A stretch of DNA of 16,581 nucleotides from an uncultured Clostridia bacterium (lineage in GTDB: Bacteria > Bacillota > Clostridia > Christensenellales > Aristaeellaceae): positions 1 through 16,581 of the forward strand of contig CAKUFB010000031.1 of NCBI GenBank assembly GCA_934647145.1, read 5' to 3'. Numbering within the stretch: position 1 is the first letter of the stretch; every line of letters starts with the position of its first letter. This document shows positions 7,371 through 14,429 of the stretch, piece by piece. Under the pieces are notes generated by a model. That model did no database searches. It saw nothing but the letters and a program-made list of their open reading frames with translations, and had not been told where the DNA came from. The position numbers were made by a program, and so were the translations under genes.

Positions 7371-8720
7371 ATGAATCAGCCTGCCCGCAAATCGCCCGAT
7401 TTCATCAGGAAGAGCTCGATGTACCAGCTCTTCCTGCGCCCCTTCACCCCCGAAGGCACGCTGGACGCGGCCGCCCGCCTGCTGCCCAGCATCGCCGCGC
7501 TGGGATTCGATATCGTCTATCTGTGCCCGATCACGCTGGCCGACGACGACCCGCGCGAGGAGTTCTGGAGCGCCCGCCAGAAGGCCAGCGGCTGCAACAA
7601 CCCGATGAACCCCTACCGCATGGCCGACTTCTTCCAGATCGACCCCGAGTACGGCGACGACGCGGCGCTGACCTGCTTCGTGAATAAGGCGCACTCGCTG
7701 GGCATGAAGGTGATCCTTGACCTGGTGTACCTGCACTGCGGCCCCAGCCCGGTCTTCCTGGACAGCCATCCGGAGTACATGCAGCTGGCCGAGGACGGCT
7801 CGGTCAAAAACGGCCCCTGGTGCTTCCCGCTGCTCAACTACGAGAGCCCCGCGCTGCGCGAGTACCTGTGGAGCAACATGGAGTACTTCATCCGCGAGTT
7901 CGACGTGGACGGCTACCGCTGCGACGTGGGCGACGGCGTGCCGCTGGACTTCTGGGAGGAGGGCCGCCGCCGCATCGAGGCGCTCAAGCCCGACGTGTTC
8001 CTGCTCAACGAGGGCATGAAGCCGGAATACCTGCTGCGCGCGTTCGACCTGAACTACGAGTTCGGCTGGCAGAGCGTGCTGGAGAAGGCGCTCAGCGGCG
8101 AGGGCAGTGTGCGGGACATGGTCGCCCGCTGGACGGAGATGCACGACCAGCTGCCCATGGGCGGCCAGGTCATCCGCTTCATCGACACCCACGACGTGGC
8201 CAACGAGAGCTACGACAAGCGCCTGGAAACCCGCCTGGGCACGAAGGGCGTGGAGGCCGCGCTGGTCGTCAACTACACCCTGGACGGCATGCCCTTCGTC
8301 TACAACGGCTATGAGGTCTGCGACACGGCCAAGCACAACATCTTCGCCAACCGCTTCCACGGCCGCAACTTCATCGACTGGAGCGGCGCGCTCACCGAAA
8401 AGGGTCAGCAGCGCATGGAGCTTCTCTGCCTGCTCAACGAGCTCAGGCACACTCAGACCGCGCTGCAGGAGGGCGACACCGCCTGGCTGACCACCACCCG
8501 GCCCGACCGCCTGGCCGCCTTCACCCGCACCGCGGGCGACGAGCGCATCGCCGTGCTGGTCAACACCGCCGACGAGCCCCTTGCCGCCCAGGTCGAGCTG
8601 CCCGCCTTCGCCGAGGAAACCGCCTGCGAGCTGCTCGAGTACGGCACCGCCTGGAAGCAGACCGAAAACGGCCTCTCGATCAGCCTGCTGCCGCGCGGCT
8701 ACGCGGTCATCAAGTACTGA
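7371..8720 (+). CDS. GH13 alpha-amylase family enzyme, cytosolic
   Basis: A 449-residue (beta/alpha)8 enzyme acting on alpha-glucans. The four GH13 regions are visible: I DLVYLHC (117-123), II GYRCDVGD (181-188) with nucleophile D185, III VFLLNEG (209-215) with acid/base E214, IV FIDTHD (270-275) with transition-state D275. The triad is intact. Region I is unusual: the position before His that is normally Asn is Leu. A short beta-sandwich C-terminal domain runs from about residue 375. There is no signal peptide, so it acts on internal or imported glucans. Start choice: ATG at 7371 with AAAGGAG (7355-7361); the in-frame ATG at 7287 lies before the probable -10. The exact specificity cannot be read. 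A branching enzyme gene 2.6 kb further on suggests glycogen metabolism. Confidence 0.9.
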   Translation: MNQPARKSPDFIRKSSMYQLFLRPFTPEGTLDAAARLLPSIAALGFDIVYLCPITLADDDPREEFWSARQKASGCNNPMNPYRMADFFQIDPEYGDDAALTCFVNKAHSLGMKVILDLVYLHCGPSPVFLDSHPEYMQLAEDGSVKNGPWCFPLLNYESPALREYLWSNMEYFIREFDVDGYRCDVGDGVPLDFWEEGRRRIEALKPDVFLLNEGMKPEYLLRAFDLNYEFGWQSVLEKALSGEGSVRDMVARWTEMHDQLPMGGQVIRFIDTHDVANESYDKRLETRLGTKGVEAALVVNYTLDGMPFVYNGYEVCDTAKHNIFANRFHGRNFIDWSGALTEKGQQRMELLCLLNELRHTQTALQEGDTAWLTTTRPDRLAAFTRTAGDERIAVLVNTADEPLAAQVELPAFAEETACELLEYGTAWKQTENGLSISLLPRGYAVIKY

Positions 8721-8784
8721 TTCCGCAAAAGCACGCCCCTCCGGAAATGGACGATCCCCCGAAAAACGGCCAATGAAAAAAGAG

Positions 8785-8820
8785 ACCTCCTGTTGCAGCA
8801 TAAAGGGCAACAGGAGGTTT
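8785..8820. terminator. Bidirectional intrinsic terminator after the GH13 gene
   Basis: ACCTCCTGTTGC (8785-8796) pairs perfectly with GCAACAGGAGGT (8807-8818) around a 10-base loop. Read on the plus strand it is followed by TTTCTG, and on the minus strand by CTCTTTTTT, so it can stop transcription from both sides. A weaker alternative hairpin, AGGTTT (8815-8820) with AAACCT (8831-8836) plus a T tract, competes for its right arm. Confidence 0.85.
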
Positions 8821-9029
8821 CTGCCTGTAAAAACCTTTTTTGACAAGCTGAAACGTCTTTTCAGGTGCGCCTTGACCGCGCCTATCCATTTCTCCCCTGA
8901 AATGAGAGGCACCCGCGGCGCGGGCGGCGGGGTTCACAACCGCAGAACTCGGGAGCCATAGATGGGAGCTCCCGGCTTCGCGCGCTACTGGGCAGCAGCA
9001 GCAGATGGCAGCCGGCAGCCCCGACCCGC

Positions 9030-9054
9030 AATCCGCAAGAGTTTCTTGCGGATT
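9030..9054. repeat. Perfect 10-bp inverted repeat
   Basis: AATCCGCAAG (9030-9039) and CTTGCGGATT (9045-9054) around AGTTT. There is no T tract on either side. It is four bases from the next hairpin, so the two form a double-hairpin element of the REP-like sort. Confidence 0.75.
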
Positions 9055-9058
9055 CGAA

Positions 9059-9093
9059 GAACCCAGCCGCTCCAATTTATGGCGGCTGGGTTC
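9059..9093. repeat. Perfect 12-bp inverted repeat, possible minus-strand terminator
   Basis: GAACCCAGCCGC (9059-9070) and GCGGCTGGGTTC (9082-9093) around an 11-base AT-rich loop. It is 70 bases downstream of the two-TM protein gene. On the minus strand it is followed by TTCGAATCC, which is a poor T tract, so termination is possible but weak. Confidence 0.7.
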
Positions 9094-9110
9094 GCGTGCT
9101 ATCCCGCGGT

Positions 9111-9173
9111 AGCAAGTGGGTGCAGGCTCAGCCTGCCCTGCCGGCAGCAGGTGGGTGCAGGCTCAGCCTGCCC
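9111..9173. repeat. Direct repeat with 35-base period overlapping a stop codon
   Basis: A 28-base unit at 9111-9138 recurs at 9146-9173 with one mismatch (A9115 versus G9150). Each copy contains the odd-length palindrome GCAGGCT-C-AGCCTGC. The second copy carries the last codons and stop of the minus-strand two-TM protein, so the first copy looks like a duplication of that gene's 3' end. Confidence 0.8.
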
Positions 9174-9627
9174 GGCCGACCGCCAGTGCATAGGCGGCTC
9201 CCAGCAGACAGATCGCCCCCAGCAGGCCATATCCCCTCGCCCGCCCGCGCAGCGCGTCGCATGCCTGAGCATAGCGCAGGAGCGTCCTGCCCTCCAAGGC
9301 GAGCTCCATCACCAGGCGGCTGCGCGGGTGCAGCAGCAATCTCACCTCGTCGCCCGGGTGAAGGCTCTCAAGCGCCTCCAGCATCTCCTGCGTGACGCAG
9401 GAGCCGTCTACGCGCCGCTTTTCGCCGCCTGACAGCCGCAACACCGCCTCGCGAACCCGTCCCCCGCGCACGTACCAGTCCTCGAGCGCCGCCGTTTCCC
9501 GCACACACTCGCTTTGCTCCGCGGGCGCGTACCACAGCGCCGCGCTTCCCAGAAACAGCACGCCCAGCAACCCCCCCAGGATCATCGCGACCACCCGCTC
9601 GCGCCCCGGACTCACGCGTATCCGCAT
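9163..9627 (-). CDS. Hypothetical two-TM membrane protein
   Basis: A 154-residue protein with hydrophobic segments at about 12-33 and 132-150 and a mostly soluble middle of about 95 residues, probably outside the membrane. The middle contains HPGDEVRLLLHPRSRLVMEL (90-109) and resembles the general layout of DUF3592-like proteins (helix, small beta domain, helix), but I cannot assign a family. The start is the ATG at 9625-9627 because AAGGAGG lies 5 bases upstream; the longer in-frame reading to 9738 would overlap the murI terminator and has no such site. Two cysteines (41, 77) in the middle could pair if external. Its 3' end lies inside a tandem direct repeat. Confidence 0.65.
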   Translation of the reverse strand: MRIRVSPGRERVVAMILGGLLGVLFLGSAALWYAPAEQSECVRETAALEDWYVRGGRVREAVLRLSGGEKRRVDGSCVTQEMLEALESLHPGDEVRLLLHPRSRLVMELALEGRTLLRYAQACDALRGRARGYGLLGAICLLGAAYALAVGRAG

Positions 9628-9712
9628 GCCATTCCTCCTTGCCTGAAAAGCGCCTGATTCTGTCCTCCTAGACGCGCTTTTTGCGCCGAAAACGGCCCGA
9701 TTCAGGTTAAGA

Positions 9713-9752
9713 AAAAGAGAAGCCCAATGCCTTTGCACAGAGCCTCTCTTTT
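9713..9752 (-). terminator. Terminator of the yebC-murI unit
   Basis: On the minus strand AAAAGAGA (complement of 9745-9752) pairs with TCTCTTTT (complement of 9713-9720), giving an A-tract/T-tract stem with a long loop, then TCTTAACC. It begins 10 bases past the murI stop. Confidence 0.6.
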
Positions 9753-9762
9753 CGATATGCCT

Positions 9763-10521
9763 TTACCGCGCGGCGAACAGCCGGCGCATCAGCGGCAGGA
9801 ACACCGCCTCGTCGCCGCTGGTGAAAAACTCGACCGAGCCCTCGCCCGCCTCGCGGAGCGTGCCGTTTTCGCGCAGCAGGTACTCGAGCCGGCGCGCGGA
9901 GCCCTCGTTGCCGTCGAGCAGCGGCACGCCGGGCAGCGCCCTGCCGAGCGCCTTTTTCAGAAAGCTGAAATGCGTGCAGCCCAGCACGGCCGCAGCCAGC
10001 TTTTCCCCCTGAACATCGGCGAACCGGCGCGCGAGATAGGCGTCGATCTCGGCGCCCTCGCACCGGCCGCTCTCCACAAACTCGACCAGCTCCGGGCAGG
10101 GCAGCGCGACCGCGTGCTCCCCGTAGCGCTCGTAGAGCCGGCGAAACTTGGCCTGACGAAGCGTGGCGGGCGTGGCCAGCACCAGAATCTTTCCGTCGGC
10201 GTGCAGCTCATAGGCCGGCTTGAGCGCGGGCTCCATGCCCACGACCGGTATGCTGAGCCGCTCGCGCAGGGTCTGTATCGCGGCGGAGGTGGCGGTGTTG
10301 CAGGCCACCAGCATGGCCTTTACGTCCCTGCTCAGCAGCCATTTCGCCACGTCCAGCGACAGCGCGCGGATTTCCTCCTCGCTGCGGGTGCCGTAGGGCG
10401 CGTTTTTGTTGTCGCCGTAGTAGATAAAGCGTTCGCGCGGCAGCAGGCGCACCAGCTCGCGCAGCACGCTCACGCCGCCCACGCCGGAGTCAAATACGCC
10501 GATCGGCCGCGCATCGCTCAT
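9763..10521 (-). CDS. murI: Glutamate racemase
   Basis: A 252-residue cofactor-independent racemase that converts L-glutamate to D-glutamate for peptidoglycan. The substrate loop is GVFDSGVGG (8-16) with D11, then YGDNKNAPYG (35-44). The two catalytic cysteines are C74 in VACNTATSA and C182 in GCTHF, the latter followed by H184. The length is normal for the family (about 250-270). The ATG lies 3 bases after the yebC stop, with purine-rich GAGGAAGA inside the last yebC codons as its binding site, so the two are translationally coupled. A cytosolic enzyme expected to be essential in a walled bacterium. Confidence 0.97.
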   Translation of the reverse strand: MSDARPIGVFDSGVGGVSVLRELVRLLPRERFIYYGDNKNAPYGTRSEEEIRALSLDVAKWLLSRDVKAMLVACNTATSAAIQTLRERLSIPVVGMEPALKPAYELHADGKILVLATPATLRQAKFRRLYERYGEHAVALPCPELVEFVESGRCEGAEIDAYLARRFADVQGEKLAAAVLGCTHFSFLKKALGRALPGVPLLDGNEGSARRLEYLLRENGTLREAGEGSVEFFTSGDEAVFLPLMRRLFAAR

Positions 10522-10524
10522 GGC

Positions 10525-11274
10525 TCAGTCTTCCTCTTCTTCCTCCGGCAGCTCGGCGTCGTGATAGACCGCCTCGGTGTCGTCGTAGTCCTCCAGCTCG
10601 TCGATCAGGCGCTGAATCCTGGCCGCCAGCTCGGGATCGGTGATCTCGGTGGTGGTGGTGGGCACCATCTTGCGATCGGCCGCCAGGAAGGTGCAGCCGG
10701 CCGCCTCGAGGTTCTCGCGCACCTCGGAGAAGCTGTCGGGCGCGGTGTAGACCACGGCCACGCCGTCGCCCACCTCCACGTCGTCCGCGCCGGCGTCCAG
10801 CGCCATCATCATCAGCTCGTCCTCGTCCAGGCCCTTGCTGTTGTCGATTTCGATCACGCCCTTGTGCTCGAACTTCCAGCTGACGCAGCCGGTCGCGCCC
10901 AGACCCTTGCCGAACTTGTCGAACAGGTGGCGCACCTCGGACGCGGTACGGTTCACGTTGTCGGTCACGATGTCCACGATCACGGCGATGCCGCCGTCGG
11001 CGTAGCCCTCGTAGGTGACGTACTTGTAGTTCGCGCCGCTGGCCTCGCCCGCCGCCTTGGCGATCGAGCGCTTGATGTTGTCGTTGGGCATGTTGTTGGC
11101 CTTGGCCTTGGCGATCACGTCGCGCAGCTTGCCGTTGGTGGCCGGATCGGCGCCGCCGCCCTCGCGCACGGCGATGGCGATTTCGCGGCCGATCTTGGTA
11201 AAGATCTTGCCCTTCTGCGCGTCGGTCTTTTCCTTCTTATGCTTGATGGTCGTCCATTTATTGTGTCCAGACAT
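10525..11274 (-). CDS. yebC: YebC/PmpR family protein
   Basis: A 249-residue protein of the YebC/PmpR/TACO1 family. It opens with the signature MSGHNKWTTIKHKKEKTDA and continues with GGGADPATNGKLRDVIAKAK, NMPNDNIKRSI and YEGYADGGIAVIVDIVTDN, all typical. Members were annotated as transcriptional regulators; more recent work on relatives points to help in translation of proline-rich stretches. Which applies here is not visible. The acidic tail ends in EEEEED. The ATG at 11272-11274 has a G-rich but weak ribosome site (GGGGGGC). It has a good promoter of its own and is coupled to murI. Confidence 0.97.
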   Translation of the reverse strand: MSGHNKWTTIKHKKEKTDAQKGKIFTKIGREIAIAVREGGGADPATNGKLRDVIAKAKANNMPNDNIKRSIAKAAGEASGANYKYVTYEGYADGGIAVIVDIVTDNVNRTASEVRHLFDKFGKGLGATGCVSWKFEHKGVIEIDNSKGLDEDELMMMALDAGADDVEVGDGVAVVYTAPDSFSEVRENLEAAGCTFLAADRKMVPTTTTEITDPELAARIQRLIDELEDYDDTEAVYHDAELPEEEEED

Positions 11275-11305
11275 GCTGAGCCCCCCGAGTTATTAGAATA
11301 TTGTC

Positions 11306-11334
11306 ATCATACCACAGTTTACGCCGCGTTTCAA
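11306..11334 (-). promoter_or_regulatory. Sigma-A promoter of yebC-murI
   Basis: On the minus strand TTGAAA (11329-11334), a 17-base spacer, then TATGAT (11306-11311), preceded by TGG, i.e. an extended -10. It lies 32 bases upstream of the yebC ATG and 32 bases past the branching enzyme stop. I see no terminator between that stop and this promoter, so yebC-murI may also receive read-through. Confidence 0.75.
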
Positions 11335-11366
11335 CCGCATGAGCACGCCCTTATTGTAATTCTTAG

Positions 11367-13361
11367 TTATTTTACGTGAACCAACGCGATGGCCGTCCGC
11401 GCGGGCAGGTAGATCGTAAAGCCGCATTTGGCCTGACAGGGCGCGGCGGTATAGACCCGCCCCTCCTCCACCCGGCCAAACCCGCCGAAGCGCGCCTCGT
11501 CGGTGTCGAGCGCGGCGCGGTAGTCACCCGCGTCCAGGTTTCTGACCTCGAAATCGGGCCAGGAGGCCTCCGGGTGGAAGTTGAACAGGAACACCACCCC
11601 GCCCCGCTCGTAGACCATGACCTTGCGCGTCCGATCCATCCACAGGTTTTTCGCCTCGCGGTCGGAGAGCACCTTCTCCCGCTTGACGAGGGTCAGCATC
11701 GCCTTGTCGAAGTCGCCCAGCTGCTCGTACTTGAGGAAGCCGTTCTCGGCCAGCGACCACTGCCTGCGCGCGTACTGGCCGCTCCAGCCGTTGCCCTCGC
11801 GCGGGAAATCGATCCATTCCGGGTGGCCGAACTCGTTGCCCATGAAGTTGAGGTACGCGTCCCCGGCCAAGGTCAGCGTGATCAGGCGAATCATCTTGTG
11901 CAGCGCGACGCCCCGGTCGATTTCGGGCGAGTGGCAGGCGCGGTTCATGCCCTCGTACATCTGCGCGTCGATCAGCCGGAAAATGATGGTCTTGTCGCCC
12001 ACCAGCGCCTGGTCGTGCGACTCGGCGTAGCCCACGGTCTTCTCGCCCGGGCGGCGGGTGGTCAGCTCGTACCACAGCCTGCCCAGATCCCAGTCCTGAT
12101 CGGGCACCTCCTTGATGAGCCTGATCCACAGATCGGGCACGCCCATGTTCAGCCGGTAGTCAAACCCCGCGCCGCCCCAGGAAATGGGCAGGCACATGCC
12201 GGGCATGCCGCTCATCTCCTCGCAGATGGCCACGGCGTTCGGGTTCACGGCGTGCATCAGCTCGGTGGCCAGCTGAAGGTAGGTCATCGCGTCCTGATTC
12301 AGGTTGGGCGTGAAGTAGTCGTCGTAGCTGCCGAACACCCGCTCCAGCCCGTGATCGAAATACAGCATGCTGGTCACGCCGTCGAACCGGAACCCGTCGA
12401 AGTGGTATTCCTCCAGCCAGAACTTGATGTTGCTGAGCAGGAAGTGAATCACCTCGTCCCGGCCATAGTCAAACAGCGCGCTGCCCCAGGCCGGATGCGT
12501 CCCCCTGCAGTAGCACGCGCCGCTGCCGTCGAAGTTGCTGACGCCCTCCCGCTCGTTGAGCGCGGTGTGCGAGTGTACCAGGTCGAGAAGCACCCGAAGG
12601 CCCATGCCGTGCGCCGCGTCGATCAGCCGTTTCAGGCCGTCCGGCTCGCCGTACCAGGAGGAGGCGGCGAACAGGTTCGTGACCTGATACCCGAAGGAGG
12701 CGTAGTACGGGTGCTCCTGCACCGCCATGAGCTGCACGGTGTTGTAGCCGTCCTTTTTGATCCGGGGCAGCACGTTCTCGATGAAGTCGTCGTAGGAGCC
12801 GATCCTCCCGTCCTCGCGCGCCATGCCGATGTGGCACTCGTAGATCAGCAGGGGCGAGGGGCGGGTTTTGGCGCGCTTTTCGTCGTGCCAGACGTATTTG
12901 CCCTCCTCCGTCACCACGCCGTTGAACTGGAAGGTGGCCTTGTCCTGCTCCACGCGGCGGATGTAGGCCGGAATGCGGTCGAGGCGCTTTCCCGCGCGCG
13001 TGACCTGCACCAGCACCCGCTGCCCCTCATGAAGCGCGTCCCGCCCGGGCAGCTCGATCTCCCAGCCTCCGTTCTCCAGGCGCTTCATCGGGTGCGACGT
13101 CCGGTTCCAGCCGTTGAAGTCGCCGAAGAAGTGCATTTCCTCCGCGCCGGGCGCCCATTCGCGGTACACCCAGCCGCCCTCCGTCCGGTGAATTCCGTAA
13201 TACAGATGTCCGTTGGCAAAGGCGGAAAGGTCGCCCCCCTCGCCCACCAGGCGCGTCCTTTTCGCCTGATAGCGCGCCATTCGCGCGTCGATGGCCTGCT
13301 CGTAGGGCCTGAGCCACGGATCCACGCTCAGGATTCGATAATGTCTTTTCTTTCCGGCCAT
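11367..13361 (-). CDS. glgB: 1,4-alpha-glucan branching enzyme, GH13_8 (eukaryote-like) type
   Basis: A 664-residue enzyme that makes alpha-1,6 branches in glycogen. An N-terminal CBM48-like module contains GIHRTEGGWVYREWAPGAE (56-74) and FFGDFNGWN (78-86). The GH13 barrel shows region I DLVHSH (260-265), region II FDGFRFDGVTS (321-331) with nucleophile D327, region III ICEEMSGMP (379-387) with E381, and region IV AESHD (446-450) with D450. GHPEWIDFPREGNGWS (512-527) and YARRQW are marks of the eukaryotic/GH13_8 branch rather than the GH13_9 GlgB usual in Firmicutes. A beta-sandwich C-terminal domain follows. ATG at 13359-13361 with AAAAGGAG upstream. No glgA, glgC or glgP is present in the window. 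Confidence 0.93.
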   Translation of the reverse strand: MAGKKRHYRILSVDPWLRPYEQAIDARMARYQAKRTRLVGEGGDLSAFANGHLYYGIHRTEGGWVYREWAPGAEEMHFFGDFNGWNRTSHPMKRLENGGWEIELPGRDALHEGQRVLVQVTRAGKRLDRIPAYIRRVEQDKATFQFNGVVTEEGKYVWHDEKRAKTRPSPLLIYECHIGMAREDGRIGSYDDFIENVLPRIKKDGYNTVQLMAVQEHPYYASFGYQVTNLFAASSWYGEPDGLKRLIDAAHGMGLRVLLDLVHSHTALNEREGVSNFDGSGACYCRGTHPAWGSALFDYGRDEVIHFLLSNIKFWLEEYHFDGFRFDGVTSMLYFDHGLERVFGSYDDYFTPNLNQDAMTYLQLATELMHAVNPNAVAICEEMSGMPGMCLPISWGGAGFDYRLNMGVPDLWIRLIKEVPDQDWDLGRLWYELTTRRPGEKTVGYAESHDQALVGDKTIIFRLIDAQMYEGMNRACHSPEIDRGVALHKMIRLITLTLAGDAYLNFMGNEFGHPEWIDFPREGNGWSGQYARRQWSLAENGFLKYEQLGDFDKAMLTLVKREKVLSDREAKNLWMDRTRKVMVYERGGVVFLFNFHPEASWPDFEVRNLDAGDYRAALDTDEARFGGFGRVEEGRVYTAAPCQAKCGFTIYLPARTAIALVHVK

Positions 13362-13381
13362 ACAGAATCTCCTTTTCAGTC

Positions 13382-13410
13382 TTTCGCAGTTAACACGGAC
13401 ATGGTATGCT
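13382..13410 (+). promoter_or_regulatory. Possible promoter of folT
   Basis: TATGCT (13405-13410) preceded by TGG forms an extended -10; 17 bases upstream is a poor -35, TTTCGC (13382-13387). The resulting leader would be about 85 bases. It contains CGAACG (13420-13425) and CGTTCG (13467-13472), which could pair, but I do not recognise a THF riboswitch or other known element. The promoter of the divergent glgB gene could not be found. Confidence 0.35.
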
Positions 13411-13502
13411 ATAGATGTCGAACGCTTCAGTCATTCTTTATGAAAACATTCGTGAAATCACGCGTCCGTTCGAACAAAAACACGTCTTGGGAGGGATCTT
13501 GC

Positions 13503-14051
13503 ATGAACAGTATCCGCTCTTCGCTGCGCCGTCTGGCCAGCATCCGCACGCTGGTCGCAGTGGCCTGCCTGACCGGGCTTCAGGTGGCGCTCAAGCTGGT
13601 GGTCAGCATTCAGGTGACTCCGACCCTTCGCATCTCGCTGGACTACCTGGTTCACGTGGCCGTCAGCGCGCTGTTCGGCCCGGCGGCGGGCGTGCTGTCG
13701 GGCGCGGCGGCCGACCTGCTGGGCTGGCTGGTGCGCCCCACCGGCCCGTTCAACCCGGGCTTCACGCTCAGCGCGATGGTCAACGGCCTGATCTACGGCC
13801 TGCTGCTCTACGAGCGGCCCTTCTCCTGGAAGCGCACGCTGCTCGCCCAGGCGCTGGTGGTGCTGATCACCAACCTGTGCCTGAACACGCTGTGGCTCCA
13901 GATCTTCTACGGCAAGGCCTTCTTCGCCATACTGCCCCTGCGCGCGCTCAAGAACCTGATTCAGTACCCGATCGACGCGGCCATGATGTGCGTGCTGCTG
14001 AGCCAGCTGCCCCGCCTGGCGCGGTTTGTCCGCCCGCATGCCGCGGAATAA
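13503..14051 (+). CDS. folT: Folate ECF transporter S component (FolT-like)
   Basis: A 182-residue membrane protein with about six helices, the size of ECF substrate-binding S components. The clearest family mark is RPTGPFNPGFTLSAMVNGL (78-96), which matches the folate S component pattern (pro-gly-x-asn-pro-gly-phe-thr-leu-ser-ala). IRTLVAVACLTGLQVALK near the N-terminus fits the AxxxA-type helix 1 that docks on EcfT. It binds folate outside and needs a shared EcfA-EcfA'-EcfT module, which must be encoded elsewhere. The start is ATG 13503 with GGGAGGG (13489-13495). Substrate is assigned by similarity of sequence only. Confidence 0.88.
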   Translation: MNSIRSSLRRLASIRTLVAVACLTGLQVALKLVVSIQVTPTLRISLDYLVHVAVSALFGPAAGVLSGAAADLLGWLVRPTGPFNPGFTLSAMVNGLIYGLLLYERPFSWKRTLLAQALVVLITNLCLNTLWLQIFYGKAFFAILPLRALKNLIQYPIDAAMMCVLLSQLPRLARFVRPHAAE

Positions 14052-14125
14052 AACGGCCCCTCCCGTTCGCTCCCGGAAAGCGCCCGCTTCCGCCGAACAG
14101 GGACGATGCGCAGCTCTTCTCCTGT

Positions 14126-14154
14126 ATTATACCATGCTTTTCCCCATCCGGCAA
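14126..14154 (-). promoter_or_regulatory. Orphan minus-strand promoter
   Basis: On the minus strand TTGCCG (14149-14154), a 17-base spacer, then consensus TATAAT (14126-14131) with TGG in front (extended -10). It faces back toward the end of folT, where no minus-strand gene exists until glgB at 13361, which has no reason to be driven from here. It would give an RNA antisense to the folT 3' end or a small RNA. Confidence 0.45.
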
Positions 14155-14215
14155 GACCGCGCCCCATCGCGCGATCTCCCTGCAGAGCCTGCCCGCAGGA
14201 TACGTACCCGGAAAC

Positions 14216-14253
14216 ACAGGCGGCGCGCCGGTTGACGACGCGCCGCCTGTTCC
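14216..14253 (+). terminator. GC-rich hairpin, probable folT terminator
   Basis: ACAGGCGGCGCG (14216-14227) pairs perfectly with CGCGCCGCCTGT (14239-14250) around an 11-base loop, followed by TCCTTTACAT. The stem is strong but the T tract is poor. It lies about 165 bases past folT and separates it from azlC. Confidence 0.6.
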
Positions 14254-14354
14254 TTTACATCTAATTCCGTTGTATTTTCGTAAAATTCACATGCTTACTT
14301 CTCTTGCGTTTCAGGGTGATCACGCCCGTCAATGCGCATTTTCCCTCAGGTTCG

Positions 14355-14383
14355 TTGACTCTTCGTGCTGGGAGGCGTATAAT
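14355..14383 (+). promoter_or_regulatory. Strong sigma-A promoter of the azlCD unit
   Basis: TTGACT (14355-14360), exactly 17 bases, then TATAAT (14378-14383). This is the best promoter in the window. Its -10 overlaps the ATG at 14382, so that ATG cannot be the start codon on this transcript; initiation near 14390 leaves a leader of about 40 bases to the GTG at 14430. Confidence 0.85.
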
Positions 14384-14429
14384 GAATGTACGTAAAGGAA
14401 GTACATTCGTGAAAGGAAGTCATTTCCCC

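Larger units (their letters stand above)
8842..9162. other. Gene-free, palindrome-rich intergenic stretch
   Basis: About 320 bases between the terminator and the stop of the two-TM protein gene. I see no supported gene on either strand. It holds a weak hairpin CTGAAA/TTTCAG (8848-8864), CGGGAGC/GCTCCCG (8950-8956/8968-8974), a run of CAG triplets near 8993-9003, two perfect hairpins (9030-9054 and 9059-9093) and the first copy of a direct repeat. Confidence 0.7.
14052..14354. other. Gene-free stretch between folT and azlC
   Basis: About 300 bases with no supported gene. It holds an imperfect hairpin (CCCGTTCG near 14063-14070 with CGAACAGGG near 14095-14103, enclosing GGAAAGC/GCTTCC), a well-formed minus-strand promoter, a GC-rich terminator hairpin and, at its right edge, the azlC promoter. 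Short open frames here lack ribosome sites. Confidence 0.6.

Noticed and set aside
7353..8912. A 519-codon minus-strand open frame
   Set aside because: It is antisense to the GH13 gene, whose catalytic motifs are clear, and shows no family features of its own.
9727..11379. A 550-codon plus-strand open frame
   Set aside because: It runs antisense across both murI and yebC, which are certain genes, and has shadow composition.
13411..13502. A possible THF riboswitch in the folT leader
   Set aside because: The leader can form a CGAACG/CGTTCG pairing, but I could not find the conserved THF riboswitch core sequence.
11376..14051. An 891-codon plus-strand open frame ending in the folT sequence
   Set aside because: Only the last 183 codons (from the ATG at 13503 with a ribosome site) form a real gene. 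The rest is the GC-rich shadow of the branching enzyme on the opposite strand.
13961..14167. A 68-codon minus-strand frame near the orphan promoter
   Set aside because: Its start lies upstream of the promoter -10, it has no ribosome site and it overlaps the end of folT. A non-coding transcript is the better reading.
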